DNA of 64,000 nucleotides from Halorubrum salinum (GTDB lineage Archaea; Halobacteriota; Halobacteria; Halobacteriales; Haloferacaceae): assembly GCF_024494575.1 (NCBI RefSeq), contig NZ_JANHDO010000006.1, positions 91,298 through 155,297 of the forward strand, written 5' to 3'. The translations under genes and the position numbers were made by a program. Of this stretch, positions 1 through 8,055 are shown piece by piece; the first letter of the stretch is position 1; every line of letters starts with the position of its first letter. The notes beneath the pieces are model-generated. The model did no database searches and was not told where the DNA came from. It was given only the letters and a program-made list of their open reading frames with translations.

Positions 1-1020
1 CGTCCCGCTATCTTCGTCGCTGTTCGAACCTCGGGCCGCTGCCTTCTGGGCAACGGCGTGTCCCGCAGCGGCTTTCGGGCCCCACCGGGCGGCGGTCGTC
101 GCGACGCCGGCGCCGCCGATGTATGCTCCAGCAGCCACGCCGCCGATGAGAGCCGCTCCCTTGGTCGCACCGCCGAGAACTTTCGCGGTCAGCGGGGTCG
201 CGTACTTGAACGTCTTCCACGTGACATAGAGCGCAACGAGTGGAAGTGAAGACGCGACGAGATACTTGAGGAACGCTGTTCCCGGCGTCAACGCCCCTCC
301 AGAGTAGAGTAAGTCGTATCCCTTGAGGACTATCGCTGCAGGCAGGGGTAGGATGGCCAACGGGACGAACCGTTTGCTGAATCCCATCGCGACATCAGAG
401 AGGACAGGGATATTGCCATACGCAATAGCGAACGCGATGGGCATCCCGTACAGGTAGACGTAGAGGAGAATCTGCCGGATGTAGAACAGCGCCTCCAACG
501 CCCACATCGAAATTCCTCCAATTAGGGCAAACAGGAGACCAAGACCGGGATTGGTAATCGACCCCGTTATGAACTGCAGCATAGCAGAGCCCAGCGAGGA
601 CAGCTCCGGCATCAGAGCAATCGTGAACCCATCGACAAGGTAGAGTGCGAGCGCTCCGATCCAGTACCAGGTAATAATCAGGAAAGCACCGACCCAGGCA
701 GTCTTCTTGGTCTTTCGAGCCTCGTACGCACTCCCGATATTGAAGATCCGGATGGTGTGTCGACCCTGAACGCTCATCACGAGCAGCAGCAGAGCGATCA
801 ACATGATCTCGCCGCCGATTAGCCCCTCTTGGATTGCTGGCCAAGGGGCATTACTTGGTTCTCCGAAAATGAACGTCCCGTCGGTCTGAGGAGTTGGAGT
901 GCCAAACATCTCTTCGGTCAGGGTCTGATACCCCGACCGAAGACCGTCCATGAACAGACCGATGAACCAATCGACGACGTCTTTGATCCCCTCGAGAACG
1001 ACGTCTATCAGGTCCACCAT
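1..1020 (-). CDS. Polytopic membrane protein, TrbL/VirB6-like (partial)
   Basis: The minus-strand frame is open from an ATG at 1020 to the window edge (340 codons), so the C-terminus is missing. It starts MVDLIDVVLEGIKDVVDW and has about six or seven hydrophobic stretches, including LIALLLLVMS, AFLIITWYWIGALALYLV, LLFALIGGISMWALEALF and YLVASSLPLVALYV, followed by a Gly/Ala-rich stretch (GGATKGAALIGGVAAGAYIGG). A polytopic core with a Gly/Ala-rich tail is the layout of TrbL/VirB6 channel proteins of conjugation systems, and the four genes upstream in the same direction are also envelope proteins. The family is inferred from architecture and context, not from a signature motif. It starts 2 bases after the stop of the lipoprotein gene, so it is probably cotranscribed with it. 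Confidence 0.7.
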   Translation of the reverse strand, partial: MVDLIDVVLEGIKDVVDWFIGLFMDGLRSGYQTLTEEMFGTPTPQTDGTFIFGEPSNAPWPAIQEGLIGGEIMLIALLLLVMSVQGRHTIRIFNIGSAYEARKTKKTAWVGAFLIITWYWIGALALYLVDGFTIALMPELSSLGSAMLQFITGSITNPGLGLLFALIGGISMWALEALFYIRQILLYVYLYGMPIAFAIAYGNIPVLSDVAMGFSKRFVPLAILPLPAAIVLKGYDLLYSGGALTPGTAFLKYLVASSLPLVALYVTWKTFKYATPLTAKVLGGATKGAALIGGVAAGAYIGGAGVATTAARWGPKAAAGHAVAQKAAARGSNSDEDSGT

Positions 1021-1022
1021 CG

Positions 1023-1853
1023 TTAGGCCTCCGTGATTGAAACCTCGCAGTCACTCATTTCCATGGATCCGGAGTACTGTACATCGAAGGCTTTCGACAC
1101 GTCGTCTCCACCAACTTGGGTCCGGACTGTGACAGTGAATTCGCCGCTGTTCCCGTCCGGAGAGCATCCCATTCCCTCTTCAGATTCAGAGCCAAACGGG
1201 AACGAACTACTGAATAGGTCGACCGTTTCCTCTGGTGAGATTACCACCTGCTCGGTTTCGTACATCCCACTGCCTCGGGATTCTTCGACAGGATTTGGGA
1301 CATCACCGGAGAAAACCAACTCAACAACCGCTTCTGGCCCGCTTCCAGCGTTTTCGACGGTAACGTACGCTTCCCCGTTCTTTAGCCGATCTGTCTCGGT
1401 ATCTCCGTAGACTTCATCCCACGGCTTCTCAGGATTATTCCGGTAAAGGCCGACATCTCGAATCCCAATTTCTGGCTGAATCAGTGATGAACTTTCAGCT
1501 AGCGTTTCATCACCGCTGAGAGCCACGACTGTATACTCTCCAGGCTCGTAGGAAGTTCCGATCTCGAAGGAGACCTGCTGTGACCCAGCAGCGGTTTCTC
1601 GTTGACCGAAGACCTCCCCATTTGGCTGAACGAGGTTGATCTGATCTACTCCCTCTTCCGACGAGTATTCGACGACGAGTTCTGTCCCTTCCACGGTGAC
1701 TTGCTGGATAATTCCCCCTTCATCGGACGGGGTTGAATTGCCGCCACCTGGGGAATCACCGTTGTTGAGACACCCGGCCACGCTCGCCAGAGCGGCACCG
1801 GCGACTGTTCGGAGGGCGGTCCGTCTACTGATGTGGGGATTGTTTCGAGTCAT
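1023..1853 (-). CDS. Tat-exported lipoprotein, unknown function
   Basis: 276 residues. The N-terminus SRRTALRTVAGAALASVAGC combines a twin-arginine motif with a lipobox whose Cys is followed by an Asn/Gly/Ser-rich linker. This is the usual haloarchaeal form of a Tat-exported, lipid-anchored surface protein. The rest is acidic and beta-rich with no motif I recognise. Its ATG overlaps the stop of the upstream 577-residue gene by 4 bases and it lies 2 bases before the TrbL-like gene, so the three are very likely one operon. A role at the cell surface in a conjugation-like apparatus is inference from neighbours only. Confidence 0.8.
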   Translation of the reverse strand: MTRNNPHISRRTALRTVAGAALASVAGCLNNGDSPGGGNSTPSDEGGIIQQVTVEGTELVVEYSSEEGVDQINLVQPNGEVFGQRETAAGSQQVSFEIGTSYEPGEYTVVALSGDETLAESSSLIQPEIGIRDVGLYRNNPEKPWDEVYGDTETDRLKNGEAYVTVENAGSGPEAVVELVFSGDVPNPVEESRGSGMYETEQVVISPEETVDLFSSSFPFGSESEEGMGCSPDGNSGEFTVTVRTQVGGDDVSKAFDVQYSGSMEMSDCEVSITEA

Positions 1854-3583
1854 GGGTTTTGTCCAAAGATGTCTTCTGGGCCGAGCATCCGCAGGAGTCG
1901 CTTGCCGGCGTAGAACATCACGAAGAACGGCAGCAGCTGCCAGCCGACCTCGAACACCAGCGCAAACCAGCCGTCGATTGTCCCAAGTGGATGCCAGCGC
2001 GCCGTCGCGGAATCGCTTACGTACGCGGGATTATGGCCAAGCCACGAACCCGGATGGTACCGAGCCGTGTAGATCCCCGGCTCGTCGATCGTCACGATTG
2101 CAACGCCGGATTCGTTGGTCTCGACGCGCTGATCTGCGGCGGTGATGTACCCGTTCCGGGTGGTTCTGCCAATCGGATACTGACGGCTATTGTCGAGCGT
2201 GATTGGAGCGCCGGTCTGATTGTCCCGTAGCTCGATTCGGAGGGTCGCCTGTGACTGGTTCTGTTCGAGGACTTTGACCGTGAGGTTGCTGCGCCGGAGC
2301 TGGCGCTCGGAGCCCCCATCCGGTTCGACAATCGAGGCGTTCACGCCACGGACTATCCCCGCAACGTGGAGCGCTTCGCGGTCGATGGTCTCCGCCCGAA
2401 CGGCGACGCCGTACGTCGTCGTGTACGACTGATTGACGATGTTGATGTTGATGTTCTCGCCGATGGTGCCGACGGGCGACGGGCGGTCAGTCCCCCACGT
2501 CTCGATGAGTTCGGGGCCGTCCCGGACCGGCTCAGCACGCGGGCCGATGCGTGACGGATACGCGTGGACGTACACCGGAATCGCGTCTGACTCGACGGTG
2601 GCGCTATCCGTCCGGTTCGACCGAACGAGCGTGTCCCAGTTGGTGTTCCGAGCCGTGTAGAACCGCCAGATGCCACGGACTCGTGCCTCACCGTCCTCCG
2701 TGAGCGTATATCCCTGCCACGGCCGCGACTGGAAGATGGCCACACCGGCGTCGCCGTCGGGGTACTCCGCGTAGTAGGGATACGCCGAGAGGTCGTAGAT
2801 CTCGACGGCGATCGAATCGGAGACGTTCCGTGATTCCGTCCGATAGGTGACGTCGACGTCCGTCCGGTCACCAAGGTCGGTCCTGACAGTCTTCTTCAGC
2901 CGAACGCTAATCTCCGCTTCCAACGTGAGATTCGCACTCCAGTCGTCCTCGATCTGGTAGTCGAGAGCAGGCGTATGTGACCCGTCACGCTCGGCGATGA
3001 TCTCGCCGTCCTTCTTCAACCGGACTTCTTCGATCTCGTGCTCCGTGAGCGACCACGAGATAGTCGTGTTGCCGGAGGAGCTCCCGTTGGGTACGCGAAC
3101 GCGGTAATCAACGAACCCGCGCATCGTCCCATTCGGTGCGATGTAGAGTGGGGTTTCACCGGACTCGAGGTGGCCACGAGTAGAGGGCTGGACCGCGAAG
3201 ATCGTTGCGTGAGCATCTTCGATGAAGACGCCGTCCTCGAGGTCCGCGTGCGGCGGATGCATGGACGTATCTGGGCCGCCGGCATCGAGGTCCTCGAAGT
3301 CGTTCCTTGTCCACGTCGCCGCGGTCGCGGGCGGGCGTTTGAACGTGACGTCGGTCCCGTTCGCGACTTGGTGGACGGCGGAGCGGTCCTCGCCGTACCG
3401 CTGGCGGTACTCCTCTTGGCTGATGTAGTTGTCCGCATCACGTGACCACAGCGTTGCCGACTCGTTTTCCGTGAGCCCGTTCCCCTCCGTACCTGGTCGT
3501 GGCGGGTCAGCGGCGACGATACCCGTGATTAGGCTCGTCGCCAGCAAGCCGGCGATGAATACAGGGAGCTTTCGTCGTATCAT
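1850..3583 (-). CDS. Secreted or surface-anchored protein of conjugation-like cluster
   Basis: 577 residues. An N-terminal signal peptide (LPVFIAGLLATSLITGIVAA) is followed by a long extracellular, acidic, beta-rich region with many N-glycosylation sequons (NGT, NES, NTT, NLT, NQS, NRT), and then one C-terminal hydrophobic segment (GWFALVFEVGWQLLPFFVMFY) and a short charged tail. It is therefore a type I-like membrane protein with a large outside domain. No known enzymatic motif is visible. It overlaps the lipoprotein gene by 4 bases and starts 27 bases after the VirB2-like gene, which supports an operon. A role in cell contact or a pilus-like machine is inference. Confidence 0.8.
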   Translation of the reverse strand: MIRRKLPVFIAGLLATSLITGIVAADPPRPGTEGNGLTENESATLWSRDADNYISQEEYRQRYGEDRSAVHQVANGTDVTFKRPPATAATWTRNDFEDLDAGGPDTSMHPPHADLEDGVFIEDAHATIFAVQPSTRGHLESGETPLYIAPNGTMRGFVDYRVRVPNGSSSGNTTISWSLTEHEIEEVRLKKDGEIIAERDGSHTPALDYQIEDDWSANLTLEAEISVRLKKTVRTDLGDRTDVDVTYRTESRNVSDSIAVEIYDLSAYPYYAEYPDGDAGVAIFQSRPWQGYTLTEDGEARVRGIWRFYTARNTNWDTLVRSNRTDSATVESDAIPVYVHAYPSRIGPRAEPVRDGPELIETWGTDRPSPVGTIGENININIVNQSYTTTYGVAVRAETIDREALHVAGIVRGVNASIVEPDGGSERQLRRSNLTVKVLEQNQSQATLRIELRDNQTGAPITLDNSRQYPIGRTTRNGYITAADQRVETNESGVAIVTIDEPGIYTARYHPGSWLGHNPAYVSDSATARWHPLGTIDGWFALVFEVGWQLLPFFVMFYAGKRLLRMLGPEDIFGQNP

Positions 3584-3610
3584 CAGGGGTGTGTTGTGGG
3601 AACCGGGTAG

Positions 3611-4030
3611 TCACCAGGGGACGAGGTCCACGCACTCTGCCAGCGGGAGACCCATTATCGACCCGGCGACGGTGTACAGTGGGCCGAGGACGACGAGGAC
3701 GACCGCAGACTTCATCGCGGAGCGCTTGTGGCGCTTAAGTCCCTTCTTCTGCTCAGGGTTGAGGGTGAACATCTCGATGAGGGAGTCAGCCTGCCAGACG
3801 ATGGCGAGGCCAACGATCCCCAGCGCAGTAGTCAGCTGGAAGAATCCCTCAATCATACTCGGAAGGTTATCTGCGCTACAGACCGCGTTGTCCTGGGCGG
3901 CTACTGGTTCCACAGCGACGAGGCTGAGGAAAACGATCGTGAGCCCCGCCTGCCGAGCGATACTTTTGTTCAACAGTGACTGATTTTCAGCGCTTTGCTC
4001 AGAGTCGGAGGGAGTCTTGTTCTCTGACAT
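3611..4030 (-). CDS. Small membrane protein, VirB2/TrbC-like
   Basis: 139 residues. A hydrophilic N-terminus of about 30 residues is followed by a signal-like segment (AGLTIVFLSLVAVEPVAAQ), a second hydrophobic stretch (LTTALGIVGLAIVWQA), a short basic loop (PEQKKGLKRHKRSAMK) and a third (SAVVLVVLGPLYTVAGSIMG). A signal segment plus two helices joined by a basic loop resembles pilin subunits of the VirB2/TrbC type. Cys residues lie near positions 51 and 134. It is 6 bases downstream of the 92-residue gene and followed by the surface protein, in one operon. The similarity is architectural only. Confidence 0.7.
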   Translation of the reverse strand: MSENKTPSDSEQSAENQSLLNKSIARQAGLTIVFLSLVAVEPVAAQDNAVCSADNLPSMIEGFFQLTTALGIVGLAIVWQADSLIEMFTLNPEQKKGLKRHKRSAMKSAVVLVVLGPLYTVAGSIMGLPLAECVDLVPW

Positions 4031-4036
4031 CGCGAA

Positions 4037-4315
4037 TTATTCGTTTGGGGTATCTCCAGCTGGCGGCTTGCGATCCGCATCTTCCACGAGCGACTGGAGA
4101 TCAGCGAAGCGGTTTGTGGTTTCAGCGATCTCTTCGAGTGTGTAGCCCTGCTCGCGGGCCCGCTCAAGGAGGTCTCGGAATTCGTCGGGATCCACGCCAC
4201 GAACGTCCATCTCTTCGCGGAGGGCACGACGATAGAGGGCTGAAGCGTTGATGTGGTCGTTCCACATCAAGTATAGGTCGTCAATCTCTTCGATGGTCAC
4301 CGATCTGGTAATCAT
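4037..4315 (-). CDS. Conserved-looking small soluble protein
   Basis: 92 residues, acidic and mostly helical (IDDLYLMWNDHINASALYRRALREEMDVRGVD), with no recognised domain. It is the first gene of the minus-strand conjugation-like cluster and ends 6 bases before the VirB2-like gene. About 220 bases of AT-rich DNA precede it and probably hold the operon promoter. It could be a regulator or cytoplasmic adaptor; I do not recognise it. Confidence 0.6.
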   Translation of the reverse strand: MITRSVTIEEIDDLYLMWNDHINASALYRRALREEMDVRGVDPDEFRDLLERAREQGYTLEEIAETTNRFADLQSLVEDADRKPPAGDTPNE

Positions 4316-4536
4316 ATTTGTGTGGATTTGGCCACCGACACTGTGTGTTGGCGCACGGTGGTCGATACTTCTGAGGGATTAAGTGGAAATCGTTAGTTAA
4401 CTAGGATTAATCCGATATAATCCCAATTTAAACTTCAATAAACGCTAGAATAGCATCTGGTCTTAGATGGTCTCGACGGAATTACCCAACTTAGGCTTCT
4501 GATCAATTGAGGTGACTGCCCCGATCCTCTTGGTGA
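4316..4536. other. Gene-free AT-rich spacer upstream of the envelope operon
   Basis: No plausible coding frame. The stretch is AT-rich around 4380-4440 (TTAGTTAACTAGGATTAATC and nearby TATAAT). It separates the exonuclease VII genes from the conjugation-like operon and probably contains that operon's promoter. Confidence 0.4.
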
Positions 4537-4719
4537 CTACTCAATCTCCAGTATCGTTCCCTCACCCTCGTTGAGCTGTTCGCGGATTTCGTTCAACAGA
4601 GCTTTTCCTTCTTTGTGTAATTCCTCACCCTTCTCGAGCGAGACGTCATCCGTATCGAGCTGGTCGATGATCTCTTCGACCTGGTCGACTCGACGGTTGA
4701 TTTCTGGGTCTTTCGCCAT
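4537..4719 (-). CDS. xseB: Exonuclease VII small subunit
   Basis: 60 residues, the usual size for XseB. The pattern of helix (INRRVDQVEEIIDQLD), short turn, then EKGEELHKEGKALLNEIREQLNEGEG matches the two-helix hairpin of this subunit, where the second helix normally carries an E-x-G-x-x-L-x-x-x-G motif. In bacteria several XseB copies bind each XseA to make the single-strand-specific exonuclease. It lies 3 bases downstream of the large subunit gene, in the same operon. Confidence 0.85.
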   Translation of the reverse strand: MAKDPEINRRVDQVEEIIDQLDTDDVSLEKGEELHKEGKALLNEIREQLNEGEGTILEIE

Positions 4720-4722
4720 CGC

Positions 4723-5775
4723 TTAGAACACCCCCAACCAGAGTGCGGTAATGAGCAGTAACAGTAGGAGGAGGACGGCGATGGCGACCTTGTAGTACAC
4801 CGGCGGAAGCCCCTCGGGAACAGTCGCCTCCTCGACTGCCTCGGCCAGTTCCTGCTCGTGTTCGTGCGCCTGCTCGAAGGTCTCGTAGGCGGCCTCCAGC
4901 TGTTGCTTCAGCGGCTCAACCTCGCTTGCGAGAAAGTCATTCCGAGACGTGGCGATGGACTCGCCGGCGGTGGTCGGCGTGATCGCGGCCATATCGGCCA
5001 CCCAATCCGCAATCAGTCGGTCGTCAGTATGGCCGATGGCAGTCACAATCGGTGTGTTCGCGGTGAAGATCGCTTCCGCGACGCGCTCGGTGTTGAACGC
5101 TTGGAGGTTCGAATCGCTCCCGCCACCGCGGCCGACGATGATCGCGTCGACGTCCTCGGAGCGGTCCAGATGGTGAATCCCGTTCGCGATGGATGTCGGT
5201 GCCTCAGACCCTTGGACGGTCGCATCCTTCACCAGGATGTCGACGGTGGGGTCCTGCTCGTGGATCGCGCTCTGGACGTCGTAGCGAGCGTCGCCCCGGA
5301 GTGAGGTCACGACACCGACCCGCTCTGGGAACGCCGGCGGGCGCTGTTTCTGCTCGTCGTCGAACCAGCCACGCTCGTCAAGCTCGCTGCGCAGTCGCTC
5401 AACCGCGGCCGCTTGGTCGCCGTCGCCGACGACGATCACCTCCCACGGCTTGAGGTCGATTTTCCCGCCCTCAGTCCAGTAGTCGATATCGCCTTCGAGG
5501 ATGACCTCGGTGCCGTCTTCGAGGTCGGCCTCCATCTCCCGGTAACGGTTCGCCCAGATCATACAGGGGAGCTCAGCCTCACCGTCGGTGAGCGTGAAGT
5601 AGAGCGCCGTACTGTTCTGATAGAGATCCGTAACTTCGCCAATACAGCGGACACCGCCGAGGGCAGGCGCGTCCTCGACGACCGACGCAATCCTGTCGTT
5701 CAGCTGGGACACGCTAAGGACCTCTCTCGCATCGGGTTCGACCGCCTGCCGTTCGGTATCCGGTGCCTCAGCCAT
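4723..5775 (-). CDS. xseA: Exonuclease VII large subunit with C-terminal membrane anchor
   Basis: 350 residues from the chosen ATG (MAEAPDTERQ); an in-frame ATG 24 bases upstream would give a weaker start. Residues about 18-110 form the OB-fold that binds single-stranded DNA (VSQLNDRIASVV, then IGEVTDLYQNSTALYFTLTD). The catalytic core follows, with the family's VGRGGGSDSNLQAFNTERVA and AIGHTDDRLIADWVADMAAI TPTTAGES blocks. The protein is shorter than E. coli XseA (about 450 residues): the long coiled-coil is reduced to a short helix near 290-320 and the protein ends in a membrane helix (VAIAVLLLLLLLITALWLGVF). Membrane tethering is unusual for this enzyme. XseA/XseB degrade single-stranded DNA; membrane location next to conjugation-like genes could suit processing of incoming strands (inference). 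Confidence 0.9.
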   Translation of the reverse strand: MAEAPDTERQAVEPDAREVLSVSQLNDRIASVVEDAPALGGVRCIGEVTDLYQNSTALYFTLTDGEAELPCMIWANRYREMEADLEDGTEVILEGDIDYWTEGGKIDLKPWEVIVVGDGDQAAAVERLRSELDERGWFDDEQKQRPPAFPERVGVVTSLRGDARYDVQSAIHEQDPTVDILVKDATVQGSEAPTSIANGIHHLDRSEDVDAIIVGRGGGSDSNLQAFNTERVAEAIFTANTPIVTAIGHTDDRLIADWVADMAAITPTTAGESIATSRNDFLASEVEPLKQQLEAAYETFEQAHEHEQELAEAVEEATVPEGLPPVYYKVAIAVLLLLLLLITALWLGVF

Positions 5776-6006
5776 ACACGTCTGGTAACCTTTGAACAAG
5801 CGCCTCCAAAAAGCTACGTCCGAGTTGGGTTAGGACATACGCGTGGTATAGACTCCAAACCCGGATGCTGCTTTGTCTATTACTCAGTACTAATTCTTGG
5901 ATCCGTTGAAATACTTAAGAACTGACAGGGACGGTGTGCGAGATACAGCGCGTGAGTTCAGCGGATCAGCTTCCGTGGCTCTGAAACAGAACGAATACGC
6001 GGGCGA
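5776..6006. other. Gene-free spacer
   Basis: No supported coding frame. It probably holds the xseA promoter (minus strand). Nothing else recognised. Confidence 0.35.
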
Positions 6007-6144
6007 TCAGTCACCCTGCTCCGGGAGCGGGCCCATGAACTTGGAACCATATTTTCCGCCGGTGCCGAACAGGGACTGGAGCATCTCTTCGGTCGGTCCG
6101 ACAGGCGCGGGCAGTAACCGGTCGCTTGGGTGCCGCGACCCCAT
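6007..6144 (-). pseudogene. C-terminal coding relic
   Basis: A 45-codon minus-strand frame reads MGSRHPSDRLLPAPVGPT, then EEMLQSLFGTGGKYGSKFMG and ends PLPEQGD. The composition and the clean stop look like the C-terminal tail of a larger protein whose 5' part has been lost, rather than a chance frame. The upstream bases are occupied by a plus-strand relic in overlapping DNA. The parent family is not identifiable from this tail; a conjugation ATPase is a guess from context. Confidence 0.35.
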
Positions 6145-6357
6145 GTTCACAGCGTACCTCGATCACCTCGCGGACGACGAGCGCATGGCGGAGGTGGCTC
6201 GACGCTCGCGGCGGACCTGAACATGAACGTCCCGGACGACCCGCAGAAGGCCGACGTGATTCGGCTGCTCCTACGACTCGGACTCCGCGCCGGCGACAGC
6301 GAGGAGTACGAGCGACTTGTTGACGCGGGGGGAGAGCAGGCGAAGCGGTCGATGTAG
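6143..6357 (+). pseudogene. Small protein gene with a frameshift
   Basis: The first frame gives MFTAYLDHLADDERMAEVAR and then runs into a stop at 6218-6220. The next frame continues in the same style with LAADLNMNVPDDPQKADVIR and IRLLLRLGLRAGDSEEYERL to a TAG at 6355-6357. Joined at about 6200 these make one acidic protein of about 70 residues. The second half alone, from the ATG at 6223, could be a real small protein. Function unknown. Confidence 0.4.
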
Positions 6358-6405
6358 ACCCGGGTGGTGGTGAAGCCTTTTGTGCGACCACGTGCGAATC
6401 GAAGT

Positions 6406-6888
6406 ATGAGCGGTTCTGGCCTGCTGGACACAGTTTTAGCCAGTCAGCAGCGGGTTCAAGAAGCAGAGGTCGAGCGGGACGATGCCTTTCTCACATGGGT
6501 CCGCCGGTTAAATACCGAGTCGGAGGTCCTACTCAAGCGAATTAAGGCGTTGGACTTCTCCGAGGGTGAAGACCGCGATGCGTTCTACGAACTGATTGGG
6601 AAGATGCGCGAACGATTCAAAGAACTTCGAGAGCGCGACGAAATCGGTGAGGTGCCGATAGACGTTGTGATGAAATTCGACGATCTACTCGAAGAGCTTG
6701 AGGGGACGTCTCAGCCAGCAGTTGTGGCTGTCACTACTCTCGGTTCGAAGACTCCGGCCCAGCGGGAGCGGGACAAGCGTCGGAGGAAAGAACGCGAGGA
6801 GAAACACGAGAGGATAGCAAACGAGAGGGCCAAAGCAATCACCGATGCCCTCAGTGACGTATACGACGCGCTCCCGGACGACAAGTAG
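6406..6888 (+). CDS. Coiled-coil protein, unknown function
   Basis: 160 residues from the ATG at 6406 (MSGSGLLDTVLASQQ). A T-rich box about 30 bases upstream suggests a nearly leaderless transcript, which is why the internal ATG is preferred over the frame's first codon at 6364. The protein is charged and almost entirely helical, with a strongly basic/acidic stretch near 115-140 (RERDKRRRKEREEKHERIAN). No known domain recognised. It stands alone between relics and an inverted repeat. Confidence 0.6.
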   Translation: MSGSGLLDTVLASQQRVQEAEVERDDAFLTWVRRLNTESEVLLKRIKALDFSEGEDRDAFYELIGKMRERFKELRERDEIGEVPIDVVMKFDDLLEELEGTSQPAVVAVTTLGSKTPAQRERDKRRRKEREEKHERIANERAKAITDALSDVYDALPDDK

Positions 6889-6898
6889 CCGCTTCGAA

Positions 6899-6919
6899 CG
6901 TTACTATTGTATAGTAACG
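6899..6919. promoter_or_regulatory. Perfect inverted repeat, candidate operator or terminator
   Basis: CGTTACTAT, a 3-base spacer TGT, then ATAGTAACG: two perfect 9-base arms starting 10 bases after the stop codon of the coiled-coil gene. It is AT-rich with no T-tract after it, so an operator for a dimeric regulator is as likely as a terminator. Confidence 0.45.
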
Positions 6920-7015
6920 AACGCTTGCCGCTGATCGCTGGTTGTCCCCCCGGACCGATTTACGCCGTACGGACGCGCCTACAACTACACACCGGCACGA
7001 CCGGCACAACCCCCT

Positions 7016-7261
7016 ATGAGCGACCACGATACACTACAGAGAGGCGAACAGTCAGCCGACACCGGACACCTCACTTCCGCTGAGACTGACGCCCTCGACG
7101 CCGGCGAGCGACTCAGAACCTATTTTATTCTCTTTGTGCCATCCTGTCAATACTTTACTTCTCAACCCTTGTCTGCTGTGTCATTTGTTCTATTGGCGTT
7201 ACAGTTGAGTTTAGTGATACGCAAGTGGTCAGACTACCATGATACCTACTATGTCTCCTGA
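7016..7261 (+). CDS. Uncertain chimeric small ORF
   Basis: 81 codons. The first 39 codons (MSDHDTLQRGEQSADTGHLT onward) are acidic and GC-rich like other haloarchaeal genes. From RLRTYF onward the DNA becomes AT-rich and the residues hydrophobic (FILFVPSCQYF, VSFVLLALQLSLVI). The abrupt change in base composition inside the frame suggests a truncated gene joined to foreign DNA. Function unknown. Confidence 0.3.
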   Translation: MSDHDTLQRGEQSADTGHLTSAETDALDAGERLRTYFILFVPSCQYFTSQPLSAVSFVLLALQLSLVIRKWSDYHDTYYVS

Positions 7262-7263
7262 GA

Positions 7264-7271
7264 TTTATTTG
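7264..7271 (+). promoter_or_regulatory. TATA-like box of the following membrane protein gene
   Basis: TTTATTTG lies 22-29 bases before the ATG at 7293, the usual archaeal spacing to a transcription start, implying a leaderless mRNA. Confidence 0.4.
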
Positions 7272-7292
7272 ATAAGAGTGTAACATACGCAT

Positions 7293-7751
7293 ATGGTCTC
7301 ATGGCCGGAAGAGTCGGCCTCGTTCCGCAATCTGGTGACGGGTCGTGCGGGAGCGGCGTTCGTACTATGTGCCGTGGCATCCGCAGTCGCATTGAGCGCC
7401 ACACTCCGCGGGGTCGTCAAACCGGAGGGGACTACCTCCCTGGTAATGGTCGGTGGTTTGATTCTCGCCATCCCGTTCGCGTATGTTCTACCGCGTGATT
7501 TGCTGGTGTGGGTTGTCACGAGACCCGCAATCGTAGGGTTAACAGTCATTTTTATCGCCGGATCCACTGCTGGCTTAGCAGGTTATTCAGGAACGGCCTA
7601 CTTGGAAGAGTCTACATTGGGGCTCTTCGGGATTGGTGGTGGTGCTCTGTTGTTCACCGCGATCCCGGCGGCCGTGGCAGTCGCGGCGGTCATGGCTGTC
7701 CACGGGGCTGGAGGTCGATCATCAGGACCGGACGGCTTCCCAGAGGAATAA
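7293..7751 (+). CDS. Four-helix membrane protein, unknown function
   Basis: 152 residues with four hydrophobic segments (AGAAFVLCAVASAVALSA, LVMVGGLILAIPFAYVL, PAIVGLTVIFIAGSTAGLAG, GGGALLFTAIPAAVAVAAVM) and a short polar tail. No family recognised. A TATA-like box at 7264 fits a leaderless start at 7293. Confidence 0.65.
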   Translation: MVSWPEESASFRNLVTGRAGAAFVLCAVASAVALSATLRGVVKPEGTTSLVMVGGLILAIPFAYVLPRDLLVWVVTRPAIVGLTVIFIAGSTAGLAGYSGTAYLEESTLGLFGIGGGALLFTAIPAAVAVAAVMAVHGAGGRSSGPDGFPEE

Positions 7752-7859
7752 TGCTTATCTCGATGTTTCTGGAAAGAGAGAGGTTTAACACCCGATATTA
7801 TACTTTCACCAGTACCCCGGTACCAATTTGTACTTGCCAATCATCATTTGACCACGACA

Positions 7860-8033
7860 ATGGGGTTGTTTGACAAGTTTGTAGAAAGTATCGTGGCGGT
7901 GATCGCGGGGCTGTTGGGGTTCGGATTCCTCGTCGCTGGAGGCCAACAGGCTGCGTATGATGGCGGAATCGGCGGGACAATTATGGTCGTCATCGGGATC
8001 GTGCTACTCGTCTTTGCGGCAAAAGCGGGGTAG
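7860..8033 (+). CDS. Small two-helix membrane protein
   Basis: 57 residues from the ATG at 7860 (MGLFDKFVESIVAVIAG); an in-frame TTG lies 12 bases earlier. Two hydrophobic helices (VAVIAGLLGFGFLVAGG and IMVVIGIVLLVFAA) are joined by a Gly-rich turn. It resembles the many small haloarchaeal membrane proteins of unknown role. The gene converges on the integrase gene. Confidence 0.55.
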   Translation: MGLFDKFVESIVAVIAGLLGFGFLVAGGQQAAYDGGIGGTIMVVIGIVLLVFAAKAG

Positions 8034-8055
8034 AGAATAGAACAGGCGTCGACGG

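Noticed and set aside
2353..2874. Long opposite- and same-strand alternative frames over GC-rich genes (also at 8391-9031, 38362-38956, 46475-46732)
   Set aside because: Arg/Ser/Pro-rich translations typical of out-of-frame reading of GC-rich coding DNA; the real genes have recognisable domains.
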